A stretch of DNA of 64,000 bases from Campylobacter hyointestinalis subsp. hyointestinalis (GTDB lineage: Bacteria; Campylobacterota; Campylobacteria; Campylobacterales; Campylobacteraceae): the NCBI RefSeq assembly GCF_013372145.1, contig NZ_CP053827.1, positions 1,178,001-1,242,000 on the forward strand, given 5' to 3'. The translations under genes were made by a program, and so were the position numbers. Below are positions 53,813 to 62,478 of the stretch, piece after piece. Below the pieces are notes generated by a model. That model worked only from the letters and a program-made list of their open reading frames with translations, was not told where the DNA came from and searched no databases. How positions within the stretch are numbered: the first letter of the stretch is position 1; each line of letters starts with the position of its first letter.

Positions 53813-55607
53813 GCTAAAAAGCCTACCAAATAAACCTGGAATTTATCAGTATTTTGACGCAAACTCCAAACTGCTTTACGTAGGCAAAGCAAAAATCTTA
53901 AAAAACCGCGTAAAAAGCTACTTTAGTTTTACACCTACTCTAGCTCCAAATGCTCGCCTTAGCGCACGTATAACAAAAATGATAAGCGAAGCAACTCACA
54001 TAGAATGGATCACGACAAATAGCGAGTCTGACGCTCTTATCTTAGAAAATTCCTTTATAAAACAACTCAAACCAAAATACAACATACTTCTTAGAGATGA
54101 TAAGACTTATCCTTATATATACGTGGATCTAAGTAGCGATTTTCCACGCTTTGAGATAACTAGAAAGATAGTAAAAGGCAAAAATATCAAGTATTTCGGA
54201 CCGTTTTTTAAAGGCGCAAGAGAGATACTAGAAGCGTTGTATCTTGAGTTTAAACTCGTACAAAAAAAGTCTTGCTTAAAAGATAAAAAAGCCTGTTTGT
54301 TTCATCAGATAAATAGATGCTACGCTCCTTGCATAGGCGCCATAAGCAAAGAAGACTATGCAAAAATAGTAAAAAACGCTATAAAAAAACTAAAAAATCC
54401 AGAATTGCTTATAGAAAATCTTTCAAATTTAATGAATAATTTTGCAGCCAATCAAAACTACGAAGAAGCCGCAAAACTAAGAGATATGATACTTACCATC
54501 AAAGATATCAGCGTAAAAGTAGAGATAGATATCGCTAAGCTAGAGGATTTTGAAGTGATAGCTGCTTCATTTAAAAATGGGTTTGTGTGCGTCGTAAGAT
54601 TTTCTATAAGAGATGGGAAAGTCGCTTTTGCAAACCACAGCATAACTCCTGCTAAAGATATGCAAAATACGGATTTAAATGGCATTTATAAACAAGCTAT
54701 CCTAGAAGCATTCCCGCATGAAATCCCGGTAAATGCGGTAAAAATTTATACATATGCAGAATTTGAAGATATGGAGCTAGTAGAGAGTATTTTATCAAAT
54801 TTACATGGGAAAAAATTCAAAATATCCACTCCAAAAACAGGCGATAAAAGGTCTATCTGCGAAGTAGCTTTTAAAAACTGCGATAGCTTTATCGACAAGC
54901 ATTTAAAGACTCACAATTACGAGTTTTTAGAGCAAATCAAAGAGTACTTTGGGCTTTCAAACTTACCTTTAAAAATCGAATGTTTCGACAACTCTCATCT
55001 GTTTGGAAAAGCACCAGTTGGTGGTATGATTGCTTGGGAAAATGGTAATTTTAAAAAAGAGCATTATCGCCACGTTCATCTTAAAAGCTCAAACGACTAT
55101 GATCAGATGAATGAGATGCTAACTTCTAGAGCTCTTAGATTTGATAAACTAAGTCCGCCAGATCTTTGGGTGATAGATGGCGGCGAAGCACTCTTAAGAC
55201 TAGCAAATAACATCATCTCAAGTAGCGGTGCAAATGTAGATATAGTGGCTATTTCAAAAGAAAAAGTTGATGCTAAAGCACACAGAGCCAAAGGCAGTGC
55301 AAATGATAAAATTTATACACAAACAGCCAAATTTAGCTTAAGTCCTAACGATAAAAAATTACAATTTTTTCAAAAACTTCGTGATGAGGCGCATAGATTT
55401 GCTATAACTTTTCATCAAAACAGCAGAAAAAAAGCTGACTTAGCAAGTAGCGAACTTGTAAATTTAGGCGTTTGCCAAGGAAGCATAAAAAAGCTTTTAG
55501 ATTATTTTGGAAATTTTGAAAAAATTTACGAAGCTGATTTTGAAGAGATACAAAAAGTCACAAACAAAAGTACGGCGACAAAAATTTTTGGCAAAAATAA
55601 AATATAG
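53799..55607 (+). CDS. uvrC: Excinuclease ABC subunit C
   Basis: A 602-residue nucleotide-excision-repair nuclease that makes both incisions. GIY-YIG domain (about 10-95: GIYQYFDANSKLLYVGKAK, arginine and glutamate in place), a UvrBC Cys-rich segment (CLFHQINRCYAPC, about 167-179), UVR domain (about 200-235), RNase H-like C-terminal nuclease (about 380-535, ECFDNSHLFGKAPVGGM and WVIDGGEALL), and a HhH end (GVCQGSIKKLLDYFGNFEKI). Length normal. Overlaps the upstream gene by 14 bases. Confidence 0.95.
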   Translation: MLKDELKSLPNKPGIYQYFDANSKLLYVGKAKILKNRVKSYFSFTPTLAPNARLSARITKMISEATHIEWITTNSESDALILENSFIKQLKPKYNILLRDDKTYPYIYVDLSSDFPRFEITRKIVKGKNIKYFGPFFKGAREILEALYLEFKLVQKKSCLKDKKACLFHQINRCYAPCIGAISKEDYAKIVKNAIKKLKNPELLIENLSNLMNNFAANQNYEEAAKLRDMILTIKDISVKVEIDIAKLEDFEVIAASFKNGFVCVVRFSIRDGKVAFANHSITPAKDMQNTDLNGIYKQAILEAFPHEIPVNAVKIYTYAEFEDMELVESILSNLHGKKFKISTPKTGDKRSICEVAFKNCDSFIDKHLKTHNYEFLEQIKEYFGLSNLPLKIECFDNSHLFGKAPVGGMIAWENGNFKKEHYRHVHLKSSNDYDQMNEMLTSRALRFDKLSPPDLWVIDGGEALLRLANNIISSSGANVDIVAISKEKVDAKAHRAKGSANDKIYTQTAKFSLSPNDKKLQFFQKLRDEAHRFAITFHQNSRKKADLASSELVNLGVCQGSIKKLLDYFGNFEKIYEADFEEIQKVTNKSTATKIFGKNKI

Positions 55608-55678
55608 AAGTCATTAAAAGCTTGTTTAAATTATTTTTTAGTTAAAATTCAAAAAGACGTTCTTCAATAGGAATTTTT

Positions 55679-56443
55679 ATGGTGCTATATAACCGCGGGT
55701 TTGAATTGATAGGTATGAGTAGAGAAACTCTAAATTTGTTTGGTTTTAATGATATAGACACGTTTTTTAAAAACCATAAAGACATATCTGATTTCTTTGT
55801 ACAAAAAAGCATCATTTACAACCAAAATGTACATTTTATAGATCTCATAGTAAATCATCCAGAGTTTAACTTACAAAATATAGCGCTAAAACTTGATAGC
55901 ACCGAAGTCATAAACATAAATATAGACGTAGATATCATACTCCTAAAAGACAACGATGATTATCTATATCAAGTCAGCATAACAAAAGACGGAATGAAAT
56001 GCGATCTCCCTATCCGCGCTCTACCAGAGCTTAGACTTCCAGATATCGGCATAGCAAAAGACGGATCAAAAACCTTAGATTTAGAGCATAACGACAAGTA
56101 TAAATTATCTAAAGAATGGCTTATAAAACTTGGCAATTTAGTAAGCCCTAGTATGGATAAATTTGAAAAAGACGTCCTTTCTTTTTTAGAATATGCAAAA
56201 ATTTGCTACGACAAACTTTGCGACGCAGTGTTACTTGAAGACGAAACAACGGTTCATGAGATAACAAGATCTTTATTTCCTCTTTGCGAAGCGTTAAAAT
56301 TCGATGAGTTTACTAGGACGCTAAAGCAGCTAGAGATATCCATCCACAATCAAAACTCAAGTTTTTCTTTGGATAAATATAATTTTTTTATCACTCAGCT
56401 AGAAAATATCATGAAAGAAGGGCTACATGAAAAAGATATTTAG
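55679..56443 (+). CDS. Signalling protein with PAS-like and Hpt-like regions
   Basis: A 254-residue soluble protein. The N-terminal part (about 1-115) resembles a PAS domain (MVLYNRGFELIGMSRETLNL, as in motifs following a sensory box). The C-terminal helical region (about 155-254) contains TVHEITRSLFPLCEALKF, similar to the phosphotransfer helix of Hpt domains (HxxKGxxxxx) but with His followed by Glu, so a phosphorelay role is possible but not proven. Stops 17 bases into the downstream hybrid kinase gene, so the two are coupled. No family name is certain. Confidence 0.5.
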   Translation: MVLYNRGFELIGMSRETLNLFGFNDIDTFFKNHKDISDFFVQKSIIYNQNVHFIDLIVNHPEFNLQNIALKLDSTEVININIDVDIILLKDNDDYLYQVSITKDGMKCDLPIRALPELRLPDIGIAKDGSKTLDLEHNDKYKLSKEWLIKLGNLVSPSMDKFEKDVLSFLEYAKICYDKLCDAVLLEDETTVHEITRSLFPLCEALKFDEFTRTLKQLEISIHNQNSSFSLDKYNFFITQLENIMKEGLHEKDI

Positions 56444-59400
56444 CACGACAAATATATTTAGATTTATAAGCACTATCCCCCTTCTATTTTTGTTTGCTTT
56501 TTCAAGTATTTACATATATAAGGCATTTAATAATTATAAAAATATAGAAAATTTAAGAGCCAAATTTGAGACAGCACAAAATCTTTTACTAGTTTCAAAA
56601 GAGCTAAATGCTGAGAGAAATATCGATGCTTCTTATATACAAAGAGATAATGAAATAAATAAAAAAGCTATATTTGAGCAACGCACTAAAACCGATTTGG
56701 CCATAAAACGCTTTTTAAGACAATACTCATTACAAGCTACGGATAAGGAAGTAGAAGAGATAAAAAAACAGCTAGTAAATATCTCTTCTATAAGAAATAA
56801 AATAGATAATTTCGACTATAAAATAGACGATCTTTTTTTCGAATACTACTTTAAGATAAATAAAACCATAGAAAAAGAGATGGAAAATCTCAAAGATTAT
56901 AGTATCTCCCCAAAAGGCGCCATATTTTTAGATATTTACGCAGGACTCTATAAAGAAGCAAATTTACTAAGCCTAGAAAGAGACTATGTGGCTAGATTTT
57001 TGATGATCAGCAGACCTATGGGAAACAATGAATTAAAAATTTGGCTTGAGATGTTCAACAAAGAAAGACCTCTTGGGTTTTATATCCCAGATGATAGGCT
57101 AAGTGCTAAAATAAACTCTATCCTAAGCAGCACAGATACTATAAATTTATATATGACCGCAAACAACTTCGCATCTGCGATCATCAGAGAGTCTTATATA
57201 GGCAACTACTCAGTAGATGCTCAAAAATGGCATGAGATTATGAACAAAAAACTACTCTTAAATAGCGATATAATAAACTTAGTAGATGAAAAAATAATAA
57301 GCAGTATCAATGAATTTAAAAACGAGTATCTACTAAATTTACTGATTTCATCAGTAGTCTGGCTACTTTCTGTATTATTTTTGATACTTGCTTATAAGAT
57401 GAGGATCAAGATCAAAATAAGCCTAAAAAAGCTAAACAATATACTAAATATCATAAAATCCGAAAACAAAGATGTAAAGCTTGATCTAGACTCAAATGAA
57501 GGACTACAAAAAGCGTATGAAGTCATAGAAAACGCACTAGATCAGATACAATACAAAGAGTCAAAAAATCCTGACGCAAGCAGATCAAAATCCATATTTT
57601 TATCGCATATGTCTCATGATCTAAGAACGCCATTAAATGGCATAATAGGCTTCATAGAATTACTAAAAAACAGCAAACTTTCCGCAAAAGATAACGAAAT
57701 AATAGACATTATTCAAAGAAGCAGCAATGATCTTTTAAAAACTATAAACAATCTACTAAGCATATCTAGGATAGAAAATGATGAGATAACCATGCAACCA
57801 AACGACTTTATACCGATAAAAGAATTTGAAAATATAGTTGAAATTTACGCACAAAAAGCACGTGAAAAAAATGTAGATTTTAACGCTTTTATAGATCCTG
57901 CACTGTCATATAAGATAAATGGCGATATAGAAAAACTAAACGACTCTTTGGCAAATTTAATATCAGGAACAATCAACTTTGCCCATAAAAACAGAAAAAT
58001 AATAGTAAAGATAACAAAATTTGAACAAACAGATGATTATACAATCATAAATTTCAGCATAAAAGATAACGGTACAAATATTGAAGCCCTTAAACAAGGT
58101 AACATTTTTGATGATTTCATATCTTTAAAAAATAGTGCTAAAAACGCATATAGCAATACCCAACTAGGACTTAGTATAGCAGATAACTATATAAGTATGA
58201 TGGGCGCAGAAGTAGAAGCTAAATCTTTACTAAATGGCGGCGGAGAGTTTAACTTTAGCATTAAATTTAAAAACATAGAGAAAAAACCTGCACACAAATC
58301 CGAGTTTGAAAACATAAAAATAGCTGTTTTGACAAACGATAGAGCAGATATCTACAACTCCTTCATCCACAAATACTTAGAATATCTAGGAGTAAATGTC
58401 ACGTTTTTTACGAATTCAAGCCAAGTCGGCGACTTTGATATAGTCTTACTTAGACTTAAAGATTATGCTATTCCTTTAGATCTCAAAGATAAAAAGCTTA
58501 TCGTTAGTGTGCCAAACAAGCGCTTAGCTCAAGGATCGATGAGTCTCAAAAAATCAGCCACTATATGCGAGCCAGTAACATTGTCAAAAATGATAAACGC
58601 TCTAAATCTTTTGATAAAAGATGAAGAAGAGGAAGAAAAATCATTTAAAGATATCAAATTTAATGCAGATATTTTGATAGCAGAAGACGAAGAGCAAAAC
58701 CAAAAAGCTATTTTAGAAATTCTTTCAAATATATGTAACGTAAAAATGGTAGAAAACGGCGAACAGGCTGTTTTGGAAGCCAAAAATAACAGTTATGATC
58801 TTATATTTATGGATCTAAATATGCCTATAATGAACGGAATTTCAGCTGCAACCAAGATAAGAGAGCACGAAAAAGACAAAGGCAACCATACCCCTATGAT
58901 CGCTATGGCAAATTACGACGTAAAGGTAAATCGCACAAATTTAGCAGATGATATATTTGATGCTTTTCTAGCAAAACCTATAAATAAAAGCGATATTATA
59001 AAGACCTTAAACAACTTTATTCCTGATAAAACGATAACGCATATCTTAGTTTCTCCTATCAAACCTTATAAAAAGATACGAACCAACTATAATATGGAAG
59101 TGTTCAACCTACGAGATGTTTTGCTCTTTAAAAAAAGCAGTATCGAAAACAAGATATTTAGCAGTGCGATATCTGGTTTTTGTCAAAATATAGATACGGT
59201 AAATAGCTTTGAAGAATTTAAAGAAAGACTAGAGTATAGCCCATATAAGATCATACTTATAGACTATAAAATACCAAATTTCAATGAAAATGAAGTCTAT
59301 CAAATGATAAATCGCGCCAAGCAAAAGCACCACATAGGTACCATAACTATACTTTTTGTAGATCCAAACAGCACCTTAAAAGATGATCTTAGAAATAAAT

Positions 59401-59516
59401 TTGATGAAATAGTAAAATCAAACATAAGCAAAACACAGTTAGAAACGATAGTAAATTTATGCATTAGAACAGAAGATCAAGATATTTGCATCATAAAACA
59501 AAATGATGAAAAATAA
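56427..59516 (+). CDS. Hybrid sensor histidine kinase with degenerate ATP site and receiver domains
   Basis: 1029 residues. Membrane helix about 11-31, periplasmic helical sensor (about 35-300; LLLVSKELNAERNIDAS resembles the NIT nitrate/nitrite-sensing fold), second helix at about 303-322, then HisKA HMSHDLRTPLNG (His397). The ATPase part is altered: the N-box reads NLISGTINF (Gly where Asn is expected) and the G1 box DNGTN lacks its second Gly. After it a degraded receiver (about 640-730), an intact receiver (about 748-880; DLNMPIMNG with Asp796, Lys in AKPINKS), and a third, partial receiver at the end. Overlaps the gene before and the response regulator after (14 bases in the long frame). 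It may be a phosphatase or pseudokinase that works through its receivers. Confidence 0.75.
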   Translation: MKKIFSTTNIFRFISTIPLLFLFAFSSIYIYKAFNNYKNIENLRAKFETAQNLLLVSKELNAERNIDASYIQRDNEINKKAIFEQRTKTDLAIKRFLRQYSLQATDKEVEEIKKQLVNISSIRNKIDNFDYKIDDLFFEYYFKINKTIEKEMENLKDYSISPKGAIFLDIYAGLYKEANLLSLERDYVARFLMISRPMGNNELKIWLEMFNKERPLGFYIPDDRLSAKINSILSSTDTINLYMTANNFASAIIRESYIGNYSVDAQKWHEIMNKKLLLNSDIINLVDEKIISSINEFKNEYLLNLLISSVVWLLSVLFLILAYKMRIKIKISLKKLNNILNIIKSENKDVKLDLDSNEGLQKAYEVIENALDQIQYKESKNPDASRSKSIFLSHMSHDLRTPLNGIIGFIELLKNSKLSAKDNEIIDIIQRSSNDLLKTINNLLSISRIENDEITMQPNDFIPIKEFENIVEIYAQKAREKNVDFNAFIDPALSYKINGDIEKLNDSLANLISGTINFAHKNRKIIVKITKFEQTDDYTIINFSIKDNGTNIEALKQGNIFDDFISLKNSAKNAYSNTQLGLSIADNYISMMGAEVEAKSLLNGGGEFNFSIKFKNIEKKPAHKSEFENIKIAVLTNDRADIYNSFIHKYLEYLGVNVTFFTNSSQVGDFDIVLLRLKDYAIPLDLKDKKLIVSVPNKRLAQGSMSLKKSATICEPVTLSKMINALNLLIKDEEEEEKSFKDIKFNADILIAEDEEQNQKAILEILSNICNVKMVENGEQAVLEAKNNSYDLIFMDLNMPIMNGISAATKIREHEKDKGNHTPMIAMANYDVKVNRTNLADDIFDAFLAKPINKSDIIKTLNNFIPDKTITHILVSPIKPYKKIRTNYNMEVFNLRDVLLFKKSSIENKIFSSAISGFCQNIDTVNSFEEFKERLEYSPYKIILIDYKIPNFNENEVYQMINRAKQKHHIGTITILFVDPNSTLKDDLRNKFDEIVKSNISKTQLETIVNLCIRTEDQDICIIKQNDEK

Positions 59517-59547
59517 AACCGATCGTAGCGAAAGACTAGGGGAATTT

Positions 59548-59985
59548 ATGAAAAAAATTAGAGTTCTAAATGACAGCGCGTACAAGTCTATGGGGGGGGG
59601 GTGCATGAAAAAAATCAATGTTTTAATCATAGACGACGATCCTGTCAGCTTAAAACTATTTGAGTTGATACTTGAGAGAAATCCAAATGTAAGCAGGATC
59701 TTAAAAGCGACAAACGGACTAGATGGTTTAAGTATCCTAGAAAAAAGATTTGATACAAATTTGATAATCCTAGATCTAAATATGCCCATAATGAACGGTA
59801 TAGAATTTCTTATAAACATACAAACTATAAAGTATCTCTCAACTATACCTATCATAGCTACAAGCACTGATGACACCCTAAAAACAGCGGCTCTTGAACA
59901 AGGTGCTTATGACTTTTTACTAAAACCGGTTCATATAAAAGACGTCGATAAAAAGGTAAATGATATTTTAAATTTGATCTTTTGA
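59548..59985 (+). CDS. Single-domain response regulator with G10 tract near its start
   Basis: The receiver core begins at ATG 59605 (MKKINVLIIDDDPVSLKL; acidic pair Asp10-Asp11, phospho-acceptor Asp57 in LIILDLNMPIMNG, conserved Thr/Lys in STDDT and LLKPVH). From ATG 59548, with ribosome binding site AGGGGA, an extra 19 residues lead through GGG GGG GGG, a G10 tract at 59592-59601, in frame with the core. An even longer frame begins at 59503 (inside the kinase gene). So translation from 59548 depends on the tract length, while starts at 59605 could use the G-run itself as a weak SD. Stand-alone CheY-like regulators act by protein binding. Likely partner: the hybrid kinase upstream. Confidence 0.7.
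   Translation: MKKIRVLNDSAYKSMGGGCMKKINVLIIDDDPVSLKLFELILERNPNVSRILKATNGLDGLSILEKRFDTNLIILDLNMPIMNGIEFLINIQTIKYLSTIPIIATSTDDTLKTAALEQGAYDFLLKPVHIKDVDKKVNDILNLIF
59592..59601 (+). repeat. G10 homopolymer tract in front of the response-regulator core
   Basis: Ten G following ATG (TCTATG, then the run, then TGCATG). Typical length for contingency tracts in Campylobacter. With 10 G the leader started at 59548 is in frame with the regulator. With 9 or 11 it is not, leaving only the internal start at 59605. Confidence 0.85.
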
Positions 59986-60381
59986 CCAGTAGAGTTTTTT
60001 ACCAAATCCTAGCGCATTATCAGTGTATTTGACCCAGCTCAGTTTTATCTCATAAATATCTGGATTTAAAGGCAGCGCATACGGAAATCTTTTAAAATAA
60101 ACAGTTTTAGCTCTAGCATCCCCTAAAGATATGACGCCACTTGCTTGAACTCCTTTTATCATACCTATTATCTTTGTATCCAAAGCTATGCAAATTCCTA
60201 CTTTATCTAAATTTGATATAGCTTTTATATGCGTACTATCTTTAGAACTAGCGATAAAAAGAGAATTTTTTTCCTCGTCATAAGCATAAAAACAAGAGCT
60301 TAGATAAGGCACACCTTCATTTATAACTCCAAGAGTAAGTAAATTCATCTGTTTTATAAACTGGATTATCTTTTCATCCAT
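59968..60381 (-). CDS. YhbP-like (UPF0306) pyridoxamine-oxidase-fold protein
   Basis: A 137-residue protein of the split-barrel flavin-binding fold. N-terminal NLLTLGVINEGVPYLSSCFYAYDEEKNSLF matches the UPF0306/YhbP pattern, with KIIGMIKGVQASGVISLGDA in the middle and a C-terminal WVKYTDNALGFGKKLYW. Length normal. Family function is not defined; FMN binding is possible. Convergent with the response regulator: their ends overlap by 18 bases. Confidence 0.75.
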   Translation of the reverse strand: MDEKIIQFIKQMNLLTLGVINEGVPYLSSCFYAYDEEKNSLFIASSKDSTHIKAISNLDKVGICIALDTKIIGMIKGVQASGVISLGDARAKTVYFKRFPYALPLNPDIYEIKLSWVKYTDNALGFGKKLYWSKDQI

Positions 60382-60442
60382 AGATCAGACCTTTTTTTAT
60401 TTTATATTATCATAAAAGCACTTAATCAAATTTTCTTTATAC

Positions 60443-60448
60443 CGATTT
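60443..60448 (+). promoter_or_regulatory. Possible sigma-28 (FliA) -10 element
   Basis: CGATTT, which fits the campylobacter FliA core CGATwT, 22 bases before the ATG of the gene at 60470. No clear -35. It would place that gene among late flagellar or co-expressed genes. Confidence 0.3.
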
Positions 60449-60469
60449 ATAAGGATTAAAGGAGCAACA

Positions 60470-60985
60470 ATGATATCAAATTCATACACAAGATCATCGC
60501 TAAATAACTTTGATTTTAAGTTTAAAACAAGTTCGGGCGATGAGATAAATTTATCTATGTACGACAACAAAAGTTTAGAATACAAAAAGCAAAGTGATAA
60601 AAATACCCAAACCTCAGAGCTTACTTTAAGCCGTCATTTCGGATATAAATTTGAGTTTAAAAGCAACGGTTTAAGCCAGCAAGACAAATCAGAGATCGCA
60701 AAAGCGCTAGAAGATATCGCACCTAAGATCGATGAGTTCATAAAACAAACAAATGAGAACGCTCCTTTTTCAAATGACGCTATAACAAATTTAGCAAATT
60801 CTATAAAAAAAGATCTTCCGCAGATAAAAAATGAAAATCAAAAAAATGCCATAAGCAGCAGTGTTTTAGATCTATTTGACAATCTTTTAAAACAAAATAA
60901 AGCAGATGAAAAGACTTTGCAAAGCTCTAAAAATTTATTTGATGAGATACTAAAACAGCTCCAAAGCTTTAGCATTTATGCTTAA
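60470..60985 (+). CDS. Hypothetical hydrophilic protein
   Basis: A 171-residue protein with no signal peptide or membrane segment. N-terminal half Ser/Asn/Lys-rich (beta-prone), C-terminal half helical with heptads (about 85-165, ALEDIAPKIDEFI ... LFDEILKQLQSF). Ribosome binding site AAAGGAGC. I do not recognise the family. A possible FliA-type promoter just upstream and the helical C-terminus suggest a flagellum-associated or secreted protein, but that is speculative. Single gene. Confidence 0.7.
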   Translation: MISNSYTRSSLNNFDFKFKTSSGDEINLSMYDNKSLEYKKQSDKNTQTSELTLSRHFGYKFEFKSNGLSQQDKSEIAKALEDIAPKIDEFIKQTNENAPFSNDAITNLANSIKKDLPQIKNENQKNAISSSVLDLFDNLLKQNKADEKTLQSSKNLFDEILKQLQSFSIYA

Positions 60986-61048
60986 CTAAACTTATCTTAT
61001 TATTAGAATATTTTTTATATAATATTCTAAAAAATAAAAGGTAAATTT

Positions 61049-61744
61049 ATGCAATACATAAAACTAGTCGAGGAGATGTTAAATCTCCAGCAAAAATTGA
61101 ACGATGAAACAAACGGTAAAAATTGGGAAGATGGAACAACTAGCGAAGGAAAGCTCATCAGCTGGAAACGCTGCATTTATATGGAGTGTGCTGAGCTAGT
61201 TGATAGCTTTGCTTGGAAACATTGGAAATCCATAAATAAACCCACAAACGAAGAAAACGTTATAGTCGAGATCGTCGATATTTGGCATTTTATTATGAGT
61301 TTAGGGCTTGAAAATTACCACACAAACAAGCTTGGCGATATCCATACTTTAGCTATAGACATAAGCTCTTGTAGTGGATTTAGCGAATTTTGCAAAGACG
61401 CTTATGGTATCAAACAGTATAATATATATGAGATCATAAATGATATAGAAGTCATCATAAATCGTTGTAGCGGTTTTGATATTAACTTTTTTGATCTATT
61501 AAAAGACTACTTTAGACTTGCTTTAAAATGCGGGATAAATTTAGAAAAGCTTTTTGAAGTATATATGGGCAAAAATGTACTAAATAAATTCCGTCAAGAC
61601 AACGGATACAAACAAGGTCTTTATAAAAAAGAGTGGAACGGTATCGAAGATAACGTCATAATGAACGAGATATTAAACTCTGGTTTACACTCACCAAACG
61701 AGATCTACAAGACACTTCAGCAAAGATATGAAAAAGCTAAATGA
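61049..61744 (+). CDS. dut: Dimeric dUTPase
   Basis: A 231-residue all-alpha dUTPase of the MazG-like fold, as in C. jejuni, hydrolysing dUTP (and dUDP) to dUMP to keep uracil out of DNA. Metal-binding acidic residues are in ECAELVDSFAWKHWK (about 46-60) and EIVDIWHFIMSLG (about 75-87), with Trp and Lys lining the base pocket. C-terminal half has the mobile lid (KFRQDNGYKQGLYKKEWNG). Overlaps the next gene by 4 bases, thus cotranscribed. Length is normal for this family. Confidence 0.9.
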   Translation: MQYIKLVEEMLNLQQKLNDETNGKNWEDGTTSEGKLISWKRCIYMECAELVDSFAWKHWKSINKPTNEENVIVEIVDIWHFIMSLGLENYHTNKLGDIHTLAIDISSCSGFSEFCKDAYGIKQYNIYEIINDIEVIINRCSGFDINFFDLLKDYFRLALKCGINLEKLFEVYMGKNVLNKFRQDNGYKQGLYKKEWNGIEDNVIMNEILNSGLHSPNEIYKTLQQRYEKAK

Positions 61745-62475
61745 TAAAGATACTCAGCCTATGTCTAAATGACTTTTTTAAAAAAAAGTTCATTTTACTT
61801 TCGCTTTTACCATTTATATCATCACTTTTAGTAATCGGTCTTGTTTTGATATTTGGAGCAAATGAACTATTTGATTTGCTAAAACAGAGCCTTATAAGCA
61901 CAGACTTTTCATTTATAGACGAAACAAAACACGGTTTTTTAGTCTCTTTGCTCTCATCTGATATTACTAGAATACTTGTAATGAGCATATTTTACACACT
62001 AGGCGGACTCTTAGGAATACTTCTAAGTGTGATGATAGCAGCTATAATCGCAGGATTTTTAACTCCTATCGTAACTAAATTTGTAGATCAAAAATACTAC
62101 AACACAAAATTAGAGTCTCAAGTAGGCACCACAAAGGTGATAAAAATCTCCCTAGCTGTATTTTTTAAATTTATACTTATATTGTTGATAACAATACCTT
62201 TTTTATTTGTTCCGTTTCTAAATTTATTTATCATAAACGTACCGTTTTTTTATCTTTTTTATAAATTTATGCTGATAGACGTAGCTTCAAACTCACTTGA
62301 TGAGCTTAGTTTTGAACTTACGATGAGAAAAGACGGTGGATTTGAGTTTAAATTTGTCGCTCTAATTTTTTACGCATTGTCTTTGATACCTTTTGTGGGA
62401 CTATTTTTTCAGCTATTTTTCGTTATGTTTTTTACTCATTTACTACTTAGAAAAAATCAAATTTACAGGACTTAA
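61741..62475 (+). CDS. EI24/CysZ-like membrane protein
   Basis: A 244-residue inner-membrane protein with about six hydrophobic segments (about 17-36, 70-105, 130-165, 200-235). The pattern of an EI24 domain (sulfate-permease CysZ relatives) is the best fit by eye: FLTPIVTKFVDQKYY in the middle and FVPFLNLFIINVPFFYLFYK. Overlaps dut by 4 bases and the Na/Pi transporter starts 3 bases later, suggesting an operon. Substrate not known. Confidence 0.65.
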   Translation: MIKILSLCLNDFFKKKFILLSLLPFISSLLVIGLVLIFGANELFDLLKQSLISTDFSFIDETKHGFLVSLLSSDITRILVMSIFYTLGGLLGILLSVMIAAIIAGFLTPIVTKFVDQKYYNTKLESQVGTTKVIKISLAVFFKFILILLITIPFLFVPFLNLFIINVPFFYLFYKFMLIDVASNSLDELSFELTMRKDGGFEFKFVALIFYALSLIPFVGLFFQLFFVMFFTHLLLRKNQIYRT

Positions 62476-62478
62476 AAA

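Noticed and set aside
60397-60585. A 62-codon minus-strand ORF
   Set aside because: It overlaps the start of the gene at 60470, which has a strong SD, and it reads across its ribosome binding site.
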